Positions 16,384 through 25,956 of a stretch of 64,000 bases of DNA are shown here, one piece after another. The notes under the pieces are model-generated. The model had not been told where the DNA came from. It ran no database searches and saw only the letters and a list, made by a program, of their open reading frames with translations. The first letter of the stretch is position 1, and each line of letters begins with the position of its first letter. The DNA comes from VRUE01 sp036276735 (lineage in GTDB: Bacteria; Actinomycetota; Thermoleophilia; Solirubrobacterales; 70-9). The position numbers and the translations under genes are program-made. The stretch lies in the NCBI GenBank assembly GCA_036276735.1, contig DASUOH010000025.1:1-64000 (forward strand), in the 5' to 3' direction.

Positions 16384-19300
16384 CGCCCCTTGGCGCCGCC
16401 GCGGCGCTTCTTGGCCTTCCTCGCCTTGCCGCAGGTCGCCTTCAGCTTCGGGCGCAGGGTGATCTGTCTGCCGTTCTGGGCGTCCATCTCGATCCGGGCC
16501 CGGTTGGCGCCGGCGCAGATGTTGCGGCTGTTGACGAGCAGGCCCTTCTTTCCTCCCCCCTGCATGGTCAGGGTGAACTTGGTGACCGGGACGTCGGGCA
16601 CCCCTTCGAAGGTCGTGCGGATGCCACCGCGGATCGAGTCGACCCTCCCGACCAGCTCGGCCTCGATCGGCTGGCGGTCGGGGCCTCTGAGGGCCGCGAC
16701 CAGGTCGGGCAGCTTGTTATCGGATGAGCGGAGGTAGACGGGTCCGGTGACCGGGCCATCGAGCAGCGGCGTGATCGCCGTGGCGTGACCGTAGACGGAG
16801 GCCGCTGGGCAGTTGGCGCCGCCGCCCTGGCCGGCTGCGAACTGCACCCTGGTGCAGATCGTGCGGATGTTTGCCTGGTCTAGGAACTCAGAGCGCGGCA
16901 GGGTCACCGCGGTGCCGGCGATGTTGGCGTCGCCTGCTCTTGCGGTCAGGGTTGCCCGCAGGCGCGGGTGGGCGCCTCGCTTGGTGCCGCCGAAGAGGCG
17001 CAGGTCGAGCTTCGGCTTGAAGCCCAGCGCGGCGCAGTCGCCGAGGCCGAAGGGAACCGAGCGGTTGACGCTTCCCCCGCCCTGGCCTGAGATCTGCGCC
17101 TCCACGGACTGGCGCTCGCAGCCGGTCGGAGCGGCGGTGAAGCCCTCGCGGTCGATGTTTACCCGCACGTCCCTGACGTCCAAGAGGATGCCGTGCAGGA
17201 TCGTCGGGATCGGGTCAGAGACCACAGAGACCCGGGCGGTCTTGCGGTCGACGTGGACGGCGTTGCGGACGACGACGTTGCCGAGGTCGAACGGTCCCGC
17301 CACCGCCGGGGTGACGACCGCGATCGAAAGCGGGGCGCCCTTGTAGGGGCCTGCGAGGTAGGCGCGGCCGGGGGCGTAGAAGGGGTAGGGGCCCGCTCCT
17401 GCTCCTGCTTGCACGGTGCCGATCTGGGAGGCGGCCGGGCAGGCCGGAGAGGAGAGCTCGCCGCGTCCGGTCAGCTCGGCGGTCGAGATCCCCGCCAGGA
17501 CGTGCTCGGGGCAGGAGGCGACGCCCTTCAGGTAGGCGACCAGGCCCTTGGGCATCGTCAGGTCAAGGCCCGTGAGGCGCTCGGAGCCATCGGCTCTGGA
17601 GAGCTTCAGGACGAAGGGAGATTTGGAGCCCGCCACGGCGTTTTTGAGCCCCGCGTCGAAAGAGGGGTCCAATGCGCCCTCGGGGCACGGCCCGCCGTTG
17701 GGGCCCGAGGTGACCTGGTAGACGTGATCGTCGGCGACGATCTCCTCTTTGGTCGGGTTGGCCGGGGAGGCGGCCGACCAGGGAGAGAGTTCTGAGCGGA
17801 TCGCGTAGGTGCCGCAGCGGGGCGGGTTGATCAAGGGGGCCCTGGGGCCCGAGTTGAATTTCAGCGAGAGCCGCGAGAAGGGTGCTTCTGGGTTTTCGAC
17901 GAAGCTCGAGGTGATCCGGCCCGTCTGCGGGTCGGTCTCCAGCTTTCCGGCGACCTTGATCGTGATCCCGTCTTTCTCGGAGGAGAAGACGAGGTAGAGG
18001 CCGAGGGTCGATTTGAACGGGTTGTCGCGCTGGCTCGCCAGGAAAGCGTGCCCTTTAAGGGTTTCGCGGATCAAGGGGGTGTCGATTTCGATCGTCCCGA
18101 CCTGCGAGGAGAGCGGGCACTCAGGATCGGCGTTGGAGCCGAGCTTGACCTGAGCGGGCGTGCAGGAGCTGAGGCCGTGGGAGGCGGCCGGGTTCAGCGC
18201 CATTCCTTGCGGCAGGGTGACCACCGCGTTGTTCAGGTTAGCCTGGGCGCGGCCGGTCTTCGATTCCAGCCCCCCGGTCGGCATCTCGATCTCGACCTCC
18301 ACGCCGGTCGGGGTGTCGGCCTGGTTGTTGGTCGGGACGATCGAGAACTCGGGCTGGAAGTCGACCGCCTCGCAGTTCTCGGGCAGGGGGTCGACGGCCT
18401 CGGCGCTGACGAAGCTGCCGGGGTGCTCCCAGGAGTCGGCGCTGACTTTGACGGTCGGCGGCGCGCCGGTGCAGCGGGTCGGGTTGGTGACCAGGGGCAG
18501 CGGGTTCGCCTGCGGGTCGGACGCCTCCCGGCAGCCTTCGAAGGTATTGCCCGTCACCTTGGCCCCGAAGCCGCAGAAGAGGCCCTGGTGCAGTGAGCGC
18601 AGTTCGATGCTAACGGTGGAGGGCGAGGCGTCGAGGCTGATCGCGTAGCCGTCCTCGGGGCGCAGCCGCGGCGAGATCGTGAAGACATTGTTGAGCGCAG
18701 TAGTATGGGCGAAGGCGAACTGGGCCGGCAACCCACGTTCGGGCTCGATCGCGAAGATCGGCATACTCGCGGTAGAGTTGGCGAATATCCCGTCATGGAT
18801 GTCGACGTCGATCAGGCCGACGGCGCTGCCAGCCGGGCAGGTCGAGGCGATCACGTCGGCGACCCCGGCGCAGAGCGTGGGCACCGCGAGGGCGTTGGCG
18901 ACCAAGCCACGCGGCAGGTCGAGCTTCACCTGTCGGGGCGCCTCGATCGAGTCGTCCTGGGCGAAGTCCATGCCCTGGGCACTGCTGAGGCCGCGCCTGA
19001 CGTTGAAGTCGAAGCCCACCCCGGCCGAGAAGGGGTGCCCGCCGGCCTGTTTGAAGTCCTCGCCCCCGGCGTCGATCACTTCGGAGTCGAAGTTCTGGAA
19101 GCCGAACGGCCTGGCGGGGCCGAAGTCGAGCTGGTCGTCGTCGCTTCCCGGGGCAGCACCGGGCGCGGTGGCGGTCGCGGTGGCGACCGCATGGTCGGGC
19201 GCGTCAGCGCCGAGGCGCGCGGAGACGACGAGCCGCGGGTAGGAGGCGCCCGGGGCGAGGGCGTCTTCGCGGCTGCAGCTAGCCTGAGCCGGCTCGCTCG

Positions 19301-19943
19301 GGGTCGCGGCGGCGGTCGTGCAGGTCCAGCCGGTGCCGGCGGTGCGCAGTACCGAGGTGCCGAGCCCGGCGGGGAGGTCGACCTCGACGGTTGTCGCGGT
19401 GCCGGCACCGATCGGCGCGTCGCCGCTGTTTCTGACGTTGGCGACGTAGTCGAGCCGTTTGTCGCTGCGGCTGACCCCTGGGAGATAGACGGTGCGGGTC
19501 ACTACCCGGGCGCCGGGGCCGGTGAGCGACGTCGTGCCGTCGACGCCGCGCAGCAGCGGCACGTCGGCGCCCAGCAGCGGGCCGCTGTCGAAGATCACGA
19601 TCGGCGAGCCGACACTGTTGCCGCTGAGCGTCACGGAGCCGTCGGCGCCGCTGACGTTGGTAAGCGCCTCGAGCGCCGCCTCGATTTCGGCGTTGTTGGC
19701 GTCGAATTTGAGGTCGGTCGTTTCCGAGACCCCGGGGCCGTCGGGGCCGGTGTCGAAGATGAGGCGGTACTGGCCGCCGCTGGCGCCCCTCACTTCCACT
19801 TTCTGGATCTCGGGGCTGTAGCGGGTGAGCTGCACCTCCAGGGCGGGGGCGGCGAGGGCCGGCGCCGCGGCGAGGCCGAGCGAGAGCGCGCAGAGGCCGA
19901 GGATCAGGGCTGCGCGGCGGGCGATGCGGTTGGGCGAGTTCAC
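16380..19943 (-). CDS. Large secreted surface protein (1187 residues) with cationic tail
   Basis: Signal peptide to about residue 32, then a module GGQYRLIFDT..TTDLKFDANNAEIEAALEAL (about 40-130) that is also found in the 1500-residue neighbour, then a DUF11-like segment LDYVANVRNSGDAPIGAGTATTVEVDLPAGL (about 165-200). The rest consists of repeated units with Cys pairs, each containing a LPRGL/LPQGM/MPKGL strand and an (S)QIGT strand. The last 20 residues are Lys/Arg-rich (KARKAKKRR), which probably binds anionic wall polymers. No catalytic motif was seen. It overlaps both neighbours by 4 nt. A cell-surface or matrix role is inferred. Confidence 0.75.
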   Translation of the reverse strand: MNSPNRIARRAALILGLCALSLGLAAAPALAAPALEVQLTRYSPEIQKVEVRGASGGQYRLIFDTGPDGPGVSETTDLKFDANNAEIEAALEALTNVSGADGSVTLSGNSVGSPIVIFDSGPLLGADVPLLRGVDGTTSLTGPGARVVTRTVYLPGVSRSDKRLDYVANVRNSGDAPIGAGTATTVEVDLPAGLGTSVLRTAGTGWTCTTAAATPSEPAQASCSREDALAPGASYPRLVVSARLGADAPDHAVATATATAPGAAPGSDDDQLDFGPARPFGFQNFDSEVIDAGGEDFKQAGGHPFSAGVGFDFNVRRGLSSAQGMDFAQDDSIEAPRQVKLDLPRGLVANALAVPTLCAGVADVIASTCPAGSAVGLIDVDIHDGIFANSTASMPIFAIEPERGLPAQFAFAHTTALNNVFTISPRLRPEDGYAISLDASPSTVSIELRSLHQGLFCGFGAKVTGNTFEGCREASDPQANPLPLVTNPTRCTGAPPTVKVSADSWEHPGSFVSAEAVDPLPENCEAVDFQPEFSIVPTNNQADTPTGVEVEIEMPTGGLESKTGRAQANLNNAVVTLPQGMALNPAASHGLSSCTPAQVKLGSNADPECPLSSQVGTIEIDTPLIRETLKGHAFLASQRDNPFKSTLGLYLVFSSEKDGITIKVAGKLETDPQTGRITSSFVENPEAPFSRLSLKFNSGPRAPLINPPRCGTYAIRSELSPWSAASPANPTKEEIVADDHVYQVTSGPNGGPCPEGALDPSFDAGLKNAVAGSKSPFVLKLSRADGSERLTGLDLTMPKGLVAYLKGVASCPEHVLAGISTAELTGRGELSSPACPAASQIGTVQAGAGAGPYPFYAPGRAYLAGPYKGAPLSIAVVTPAVAGPFDLGNVVVRNAVHVDRKTARVSVVSDPIPTILHGILLDVRDVRVNIDREGFTAAPTGCERQSVEAQISGQGGGSVNRSVPFGLGDCAALGFKPKLDLRLFGGTKRGAHPRLRATLTARAGDANIAGTAVTLPRSEFLDQANIRTICTRVQFAAGQGGGANCPAASVYGHATAITPLLDGPVTGPVYLRSSDNKLPDLVAALRGPDRQPIEAELVGRVDSIRGGIRTTFEGVPDVPVTKFTLTMQGGGKKGLLVNSRNICAGANRARIEMDAQNGRQITLRPKLKATCGKARKAKKRRGGAKGR

Positions 19944-22900
19944 TTGCTACCTCCCTGCTTGGCGCCGGCTCGCCTCTGAGCGGCCCGCCTCTTGTGTTTG
20001 GACTGCCTCTTCACGCAGCGCGCTTTGCCTGCCCTACGGACCTTGCGCTTGCCTTTCGGGCAGCGGCGCTTAGCTTCGGGCGGCACGCTGCCCGCGCCGG
20101 CGAAGGAGTTCGTGATCGCGCCGCTCTGTCCCGGCCCGGGGGTCGGGGCGCCCTGGCAGGCTTCGCCCGAGCAGACGCTCCGCGGCACCGGCAGGGTGCC
20201 GGCGCCGGGGCGAAGGACGTAGACGTCCTCGGCGGAGTCGGTGTCGGTGAAGGTGAGGCGCTTGGTCGTGTGGTAGGCGATCGTCGAGCCGTCGGCGGAG
20301 ACGAGCGGGCGGATCTCCCGTGCCTTGTCGCTGAAGCGGGTGGCGCCGGGCAGGTGGTAGAGCTGGCCGTCTCGCCACAGGTAGGAGTCCTCGGCGCCGT
20401 TGGTGTCGGCGGGGAAGAGCGCTTCGGTCGTCGTGAAAGCGACGCTGAGGCCGTCGTCACTGGCCCAGCGGCCGCGGATCGCGTAGTCGGCGCCGGGGGC
20501 AAAATCGACGCTGGGAACCACGACGCCGGCGCTGCCGTCGTCCGATCCGCCCGGGGCGGCGGCGGAGAGGTGGTCGAGGGTGCCGGCCTCGGCGTCGTAG
20601 CGGTAGAGGTCGCCGGCCGAGTCGGCGTCGCTTGGCAGCAGCGGGGCCACGGAGCGGAAGAGCAGGACGTGGCCGTCGCCGCCGACCTCGTTGCCCTCTG
20701 AGTCGGTGCCCGAGATCGGCACCGCGTAGGCGCCGTTCTCCCAGTTGGCCGAGCCCGAGCTGCCGAGGAGGGTGCCGCCGTCGGCCGTGGCGAGGACCCC
20801 GACGAAGGAGAGGTCCTGCTCATCGTGGCGGTAGAGGTAGAGGTTGTTCTGGGCCGGCTGGGCCGTGTTGCCGGCCGGGTTGGCGTCGTCGGTGAGCACG
20901 GTGCGAGCGACGAAGTAGACGTGGGAGCCGTCGGCGGAGATCGCCGTGATCGAGTTGCGCACCGAGGCGCCCGAGCCCGGGGTGAGGGCGCCTTCCTCGC
21001 CCAGGGAGACCTGGGTCAGGCGTTGACCGACCGGCTGGTCGAGGTCATAGAGGTAGAGGTCACAGCCCGAGACCGCGGTGTTGTTGTTGCAGGAGGTGGC
21101 TCCCGCGGTCGCGCTGGAGGCGGCGCTTGAGCCGTCGAGGTCGGTTCCGAGCAGCTGGCGGGAGGTCGTGAAGTAGACCTTGCTCTGGTCGACCGAGGCG
21201 CCCTGGTAGGCGTCGTCGCCGTCGTTGGCCCTCAGCGTCGCGCCCGCGGCGGTCGCCGTCGCGGCGGCGGTCAGTTCCAGTTCGCTCGGCGAGAGGACCT
21301 GGGCGACTTTGGTGTTGGCGGGGATGCCGGTGGCGCCGATCCTGGTCAGGATCATCCCCGGGGCGAAGCTGCCGGCGGGGCTGGTGGGGCTGAAGTTGGT
21401 GACGATTTTGGAGCCCGAGGTGATGTTGCCGGTCGCCTCGCCCGGGCAGGCGCGGGGGATCGTCGCGCACTCAGAGGCCACCAGCTCTTCGATCGCCGGA
21501 CCGCCCGGCGTCTCCTCGCGGACCATGATCCGCTTCCTGTTGGCCGCTTCCACGCAGTTGCCGGTCGCCGGCTGGGAGGGGCGGGTCGAGAGGTAGACGC
21601 GGCTGCCGTCGACGGAGATCGCGCCCTGGTTGCGATCGCCGTTCAGCAGGTTGGTGCCGCTCTGGGTGCTTTCCATGCCGCCCAGCCTGGCCCCGCAGTT
21701 ACCTCCCCAAACCTTGCCGTTCAGGTCGCGGGCCAGCAGCTCGACCACCGGTTCGCCGCTCGGGTCAAGCTGGGCGACGTAGTAGTTGAAGTCGCGGCCG
21801 GTGCCCGCCGGCACCGGGTCGCCTTCGAGATAAAAGACGCCGCGCCCGCCACCTTCGGGCTTGAAGTAGATGTGGGAGTGGTCGGCCGAGGCTCCCCGCA
21901 GGACCGGGCCGTTGGTGCCGCCCTGGGGGCTGAGCGGCGGGGTCATCGCGACCGGCGCGGTGCCCCGGGCCAGGCGGAAGATCTGCGGCAGGTTCGTGGA
22001 CTGGAACCAGCTCGAGAGATCGGGGGAGAAGCTCTCCGGCAAGAATCGAGCGCCGGGCATCGAGCCCTGCGGCGACTGCACGCACTCGATCCCCCAGGCC
22101 GCGGTCCCCTGGCGGGCGCCGATGATCGGGTCGCCGCCGAAGCCGTTGACGTTGGGGCACTCTCCGATCGTCGCGACCGAGTTGAAGAGGACGCGGTTGC
22201 CGTCTCCCGAGATCGCGGGGTAGTTGGTGAATCTGGCGTTCTGGTTGGCCTTCTCGGAGGGACTGACCTGCTCGAGCGCCAGGCAGTCGGGAAGGAGCAT
22301 CACCTCGATCCCCTGTGCGGCGCGGACGGCGGCGTTGGCGCACTCGTCGGCGGGGGCGGGGCCGGTGGCGAAGGTGCGGTCTTTGCCCTGTCCGCCCTGG
22401 CCCGGGTTTGAGGCGAAGAGGCGATAGTGGTAGACGGTCTCGGGATCGAGCGGCTCGGTGATCGCGCTTACGGGGACCTCGGCGCTGCCGTCGCCGATCG
22501 CCCCGGCCGCCGGGCTGCAGGGGGCGATCGACCCGTATTCGGAGCTGGGCCCGTACTCGAAGTGGCAGTCGTTCGGTTTGAAGCCGTTGGGGTTGACCGT
22601 GCCGGTCAGGGCGACGTGGTGGGCGGTGGGGCCGGCGCCCGTGGGGCCGGTGGCGACCAGCGGCGCGGCGGTTGGCGGCTCGGTGGCAATCGCGACGCTG
22701 AAGCGAGTGACGAAGTTGGCCGACTGGAAGGTGCTGAGGTAGAGGGCGCCGCTGGCGGGGTTGGCGGCGAAGCCGTTGGCCCCGGTTATCGCGGCGCCCG
22801 CCAGGTGGGTGTCGAGGAGGTTGCCGGCGGAGTCGAACTCGTAGACGCGGCGCTCGACCAGCCCGGCGGTATTGGGGGGGAAGGCGCCGGGGCAGCTCTT

Positions 22901-24442
22901 TATGAGGGAGCAGGCCTTGACCACGAAGACGCGGTCGGCGGCGCCGATCGCGACGTCGCTGGGGGCGTCGTCTTCTCGTCCGGAGTTGCTCGTGCCCGAG
23001 AGGAAGACGGCGGGGGAGACGCCGATCTGAGGGCTGAAGAGCGAGGGCACGAGGTTGGCGCCCGAGGGGGTGAACTTCTGCACGCGGAAGTTGGCGGTCG
23101 CCTCGACCGTGTAGATGGCACCGGTGGAGTCGACGGCGACGCGGTTGGGGCCGTTGGTGGCGAACTGGCCGACCGCAGAGCCCGAGGCCGCGGCCGCCTT
23201 GCAGACGTCGAAGTCGGCGGCCCGGCAGATCTCAAAGGTCGCGGTCGCGTTGGGGGGCGAGGCGACGACGTCGAAGCCGAAGGAGCGCACGAAGGCGCCG
23301 CTGGAGGTGTACTCGTTGACTCGCCGGTTGCCGGGGTCGGCGACGAGGACGTTGCCGGCGTTGGGGGTGCCGGCGGGGGCGACGGCGAGGTGGCCCGAGA
23401 AGGTGGTGGCGAAGGCGCCGGCGGTGGCGGCGCTGAGCCCGGCCTTGCAGGTGTCGGCCGGGGCGACGCAGACCTCATAGCCGGTGGCGCCGGTGGTCGT
23501 GTTGGCAACGGAGGCCCCGGCACCGCCGGCCAGCGGGGTGGTGCCCGGGGAGGTTGCGATCTGGGGCATCGGCGCGTTGGCGAGGGCACCGGCGAAGGTG
23601 ATGAGGTAGGGGGTCAGGCCTCCCGGCCCTCCGGGGCCGCCGGTCACCGCGACGTTGCCCGCCCCGATCGTCGAGAGCGCCTCCAGCGCCGCGTCGACCT
23701 GGGCCGCGGTTGCGTTGAAGGCTACGTCGGCGCTGGTCTGGCCGCGGAAGCTCAGCTTGAGCTGCCCTTCGGTGGCGTCGACGGTGAGGGTCTGTTTGGC
23801 GGCGGTGGGAGTGGAGCTGCCGGGACCGGCGGAGACGACGTCCTGGCCGAAGGCACGGAGGAAGTGCCCGGTGGCGTCGAATACCTCGACCCGGGCCATT
23901 TCCTGGTTGGATACGTAGAGGTTGCCGGTCGCCTGGTCGACGGCGATCCCCTGGGGGCTCGAGAGGGTGCCGCCCTCCGCCGGACTCGTGACGCCCGCCT
24001 TGCAGTCGGCTGCCGCGTTGGCGGCGGTGGTGTCGCAGATCTCAAAGCCGGTGCCGGTGTCGTTGGGTTTGCCGGCGATCACGACGTCGCGCCCGAAGGC
24101 GCGGATGAAGGCGCCTTTTGCCGTGAACTGCTGGATGCGGTGGTTGGAGGAGTCGACGACGTAGACATCCCCGGCACCGGCGCCGCCGCTCCCGTCGACG
24201 TTGACCGCCACTCCGCGCGGCGTGTTGCACTGGCCGCCGGCGGTTCCCGCGGTGCCGACGCAGAAGGAGTCGTAGAGGACCTTGGAGGCCTGGGCGCTGG
24301 AGGCGCTCGCCAGCGCGAGGGCGCAAAGCGACAGGGAGAGGCCGAGGAGGAGCAGGGCTCGGCGGCCGGTCCCGGCGCTTGCGTTGCATGCCGCGGACGG
24401 TGCCTTCGCGTGGCTTCTCACGTAGCTCTCTCCTTGTCCCAT
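19940..24442 (-). CDS. Giant secreted NHL/beta-propeller protein (1500 residues)
   Basis: Signal peptide about 28-52; NHL-type propeller repeats (GxVYVVDSSNHRIQQF, GNLYVSNQEMARVEVF, GNVLVADPGNRRVNEY) over roughly 55-585, interrupted at about 214-300 by a module with LKLSFRGQTSADVAFNA and AALEAL; an Fn3-like domain (LTGTVNPNGF..FEYGPSSEYG..TVYHYRLFASN) about 590-695; a second propeller of PD40/TolB type (ISGDGNRVLF, ISADGSHVYF, VSADGSTIAYH) about 720-1440; and a Lys/Arg-rich tail with CPKGKRKVRRAGKARC. It is the first gene of the five-gene operon, so its promoter drives all. Likely a surface binding or structural protein. GTG at about 24418 is an alternative start. Confidence 0.78.
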   Translation of the reverse strand: MGQGESYVRSHAKAPSAACNASAGTGRRALLLLGLSLSLCALALASASSAQASKVLYDSFCVGTAGTAGGQCNTPRGVAVNVDGSGGAGAGDVYVVDSSNHRIQQFTAKGAFIRAFGRDVVIAGKPNDTGTGFEICDTTAANAAADCKAGVTSPAEGGTLSSPQGIAVDQATGNLYVSNQEMARVEVFDATGHFLRAFGQDVVSAGPGSSTPTAAKQTLTVDATEGQLKLSFRGQTSADVAFNATAAQVDAALEALSTIGAGNVAVTGGPGGPGGLTPYLITFAGALANAPMPQIATSPGTTPLAGGAGASVANTTTGATGYEVCVAPADTCKAGLSAATAGAFATTFSGHLAVAPAGTPNAGNVLVADPGNRRVNEYTSSGAFVRSFGFDVVASPPNATATFEICRAADFDVCKAAAASGSAVGQFATNGPNRVAVDSTGAIYTVEATANFRVQKFTPSGANLVPSLFSPQIGVSPAVFLSGTSNSGREDDAPSDVAIGAADRVFVVKACSLIKSCPGAFPPNTAGLVERRVYEFDSAGNLLDTHLAGAAITGANGFAANPASGALYLSTFQSANFVTRFSVAIATEPPTAAPLVATGPTGAGPTAHHVALTGTVNPNGFKPNDCHFEYGPSSEYGSIAPCSPAAGAIGDGSAEVPVSAITEPLDPETVYHYRLFASNPGQGGQGKDRTFATGPAPADECANAAVRAAQGIEVMLLPDCLALEQVSPSEKANQNARFTNYPAISGDGNRVLFNSVATIGECPNVNGFGGDPIIGARQGTAAWGIECVQSPQGSMPGARFLPESFSPDLSSWFQSTNLPQIFRLARGTAPVAMTPPLSPQGGTNGPVLRGASADHSHIYFKPEGGGRGVFYLEGDPVPAGTGRDFNYYVAQLDPSGEPVVELLARDLNGKVWGGNCGARLGGMESTQSGTNLLNGDRNQGAISVDGSRVYLSTRPSQPATGNCVEAANRKRIMVREETPGGPAIEELVASECATIPRACPGEATGNITSGSKIVTNFSPTSPAGSFAPGMILTRIGATGIPANTKVAQVLSPSELELTAAATATAAGATLRANDGDDAYQGASVDQSKVYFTTSRQLLGTDLDGSSAASSATAGATSCNNNTAVSGCDLYLYDLDQPVGQRLTQVSLGEEGALTPGSGASVRNSITAISADGSHVYFVARTVLTDDANPAGNTAQPAQNNLYLYRHDEQDLSFVGVLATADGGTLLGSSGSANWENGAYAVPISGTDSEGNEVGGDGHVLLFRSVAPLLPSDADSAGDLYRYDAEAGTLDHLSAAAPGGSDDGSAGVVVPSVDFAPGADYAIRGRWASDDGLSVAFTTTEALFPADTNGAEDSYLWRDGQLYHLPGATRFSDKAREIRPLVSADGSTIAYHTTKRLTFTDTDSAEDVYVLRPGAGTLPVPRSVCSGEACQGAPTPGPGQSGAITNSFAGAGSVPPEAKRRCPKGKRKVRRAGKARCVKRQSKHKRRAAQRRAGAKQGGSK

Positions 24443-24541
24443 GAGCCTCTCTGCCGGCCGCTCCCTGTGCGGCCCTCCCTTGGGCTCGGTTTCCCTGTGT
24501 GCGTGTCCCTGGCCGCCATTCCCTGGAAGGCGACAGGCCGC

Positions 24542-24570
24542 AGTGTAAAAGATTTGGTTTACAAAAGCAA
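24542..24570 (-). promoter_or_regulatory. Promoter of the surface-protein operon overlapped by a TetR-type palindrome
   Basis: Read on the minus strand: TTGCTT (24570-24565), a 17-nt spacer, TACACT (24547-24542), a good sigma-70-like match. Within it TGTAAA, 8 nt, TTTACA (24563-24544) form a dyad that fills the spacer and part of the -10 box. It lies 100 nt before the 1500-residue gene and directly after the nearest TetR gene. Promoter and operator are predicted from sequence only. Confidence 0.5.
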
Positions 24571-24581
24571 GGAGATGTTTT

Positions 24582-25256
24582 TTATGCGAGGGCTTGAGGC
24601 TCTGGATGGGCGACGCGGCGGGCCTCGGCGAGGCCGAGGAAGGGCGCGACGGAGAGGGCGACGAGGTCGGGTAGAAGCTCGGGAAGGCGGTCGGCCGCGC
24701 CGGCGTTGAGGCGGCGCGTGATCAGCGCGGCGAGGCCGCCGACGAGGGCCTGGTCGCGGACTTCGAGGTCGAGCTCGGACGGCGGCGGCTCGGGTCGGAG
24801 GGCCTGCGCGATCAGCTGCATCGACTCGCGGTGGCGGGCGGCAATCTCGCCGCCCGCGGCGAGCGGCTCGACCATGTAGAAGCGGGCGACTGCCGGGTCG
24901 CGAGCGAGGACGTCGAGCAGCGCCGCGAGGCGCGCCCGGACCCGCTCGGGCCACGGCGCCTCCGCCCCGGGCGCTTCCAGCATCGAGCTGCGCACGTGGG
25001 CGTCGACCATCTCGTGGGCGGCGAGGAAGCAGGCGTCCTTGTCCTCGAAATGCTCGTAGAAGGTGCGGCGCGAGATCTTCGCCGCCTCGCTTATGCGGGC
25101 GATCGTCGTCGCCCGGTAGCCGTGCTCGGCGACCGCCTCGACGACACCGTTCAGCAGGCGTTCGCGCTGGTTCTCGGCGACGTAGGTGCGCGGCAGGCCG
25201 TGGCGGCCGGGCGGCAGGCGAGCCTCCGATGACCCTTGTGGCGCGGGCTCAGCCAT
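24582..25256 (-). CDS. TetR/AcrR-family regulator (pair 1, downstream member)
   Basis: About 224 residues from ATG 25256. N-terminal arm LPPGRHGLPRTYVAENQRERLL leads into the TetR DNA-binding domain (ATTIARISEAAKISRRTFYEHFEDKDACFLAA, about residues 45-75); the C-terminal half is the all-helical ligand and dimer domain. It overlaps the upstream TetR gene by 8 nt. It is the regulator closest to the promoter of the surface-protein operon. The N-terminal arm is the same as in the fourth TetR of the cluster (26643-27299), so these two are close relatives. Ligand unknown. Confidence 0.87.
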   Translation of the reverse strand: MAEPAPQGSSEARLPPGRHGLPRTYVAENQRERLLNGVVEAVAEHGYRATTIARISEAAKISRRTFYEHFEDKDACFLAAHEMVDAHVRSSMLEAPGAEAPWPERVRARLAALLDVLARDPAVARFYMVEPLAAGGEIAARHRESMQLIAQALRPEPPPSELDLEVRDQALVGGLAALITRRLNAGAADRLPELLPDLVALSVAPFLGLAEARRVAHPEPQALA

Positions 25257-25896
25257 CGCGCTCCGCCCGTCCATAAGGTGCGAGCGCGACCTCGGTCAGC
25301 TTCGGCAGCAGCTCCTCGATCTCGTCGGTCCTCCCCACCTCGAGCCGCTGGCGCAGTAGCCAGGCGATGCCCCCCACCGCCGCCTCCTCCGCCGTCTCCG
25401 GCAGTCCGTGCGGCGGCGCCTCCAAGAGGCGGCGCCGGCGCAGCTGCGCGGCGGCGACGTCGAGCGCCTCTTCGTAGCGGGCGCGGAGCGCGGGGCCCCC
25501 TGACTGCGCCTCGAGCAGGCAAAGCCGCGCCCGCTCCGGCCTGACCGCAACCTCTTCGAGCAGGGCGCGCAACGCCGCCCGGACCCGGTCGGGCCACCCC
25601 CCCTCCCCGCCGGCCGCGTTCCCGATCGCCGTCGCCGTCTCGACGAAGGCGCGGTCGAAGGCGGCGACGAAGCAGCTTTCCTTGTCCGGGAAGTGCTCGT
25701 AGAAGGTCACCGAGGAGACGCGAGCGAGCTTGACAATCGCTTCGATCGAGGTGGCGGCGCAACCGCCCTCTCCGATCAGCTGCTCCGTCGCGTCGAGGAT
25801 CCGCTCGCGCTGCTCGGCCGCCAGCGTCCCGCTCGGCACCGCTTCCGCCGGCTTCGGCGCCGGCTTCGATGCCAGTCGCTGCGACAGGTACTGCAT
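25249..25896 (-). CDS. TetR/AcrR-family regulator (pair 1, first member)
   Basis: A 215-residue TetR protein: DNA-binding domain with EQRERILDATEQLIGEGGCAATSIEAIVKLARVSSVTFYEHFPDKESCFVAAF at about 28-80 and a helical C-terminal domain. Its gene is the first of a two-gene minus-strand unit and diverges from another TetR gene pair across a 60-nt region that contains the palindrome GAAAGGCTTTC. The effector and target are unknown; autoregulation through that shared region is the simplest expectation. Confidence 0.87.
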   Translation of the reverse strand: MQYLSQRLASKPAPKPAEAVPSGTLAAEQRERILDATEQLIGEGGCAATSIEAIVKLARVSSVTFYEHFPDKESCFVAAFDRAFVETATAIGNAAGGEGGWPDRVRAALRALLEEVAVRPERARLCLLEAQSGGPALRARYEEALDVAAAQLRRRRLLEAPPHGLPETAEEAAVGGIAWLLRQRLEVGRTDEIEELLPKLTEVALAPYGRAERDG

Positions 25897-25917
25897 GGAG
25901 CCAGGGTAGCCGACTTG

Positions 25918-25928
25918 GAAAGGCTTTC
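25918..25928. promoter_or_regulatory. Short palindrome between divergent TetR pairs
   Basis: GAAAG-G-CTTTC lies in the only intergenic space of the four-TetR cluster, between the starts at 25896 and 25957. The surrounding 60 nt are AT-rich compared with the genes, and an AAAGGAG follows at 25941. A shared operator is plausible but the arms are only 5 bp. Confidence 0.35.
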
Positions 25929-25956
25929 ATATCTGACGAAAAAGGAGTAGTTTTTA

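Noticed and set aside
22427..24709. A 760-codon plus-strand open frame opposite the giant NHL gene, and similar long frames at 42608-45541 (minus), 30668-33208 (plus), 33868-35808 (plus) and 4040-5251 (minus)
   Set aside because: They lie antisense or out of frame to well-supported genes, have low-complexity Arg/Gly/Ala/Val composition with no recognisable domain, and are expected by chance in DNA this rich in G+C.
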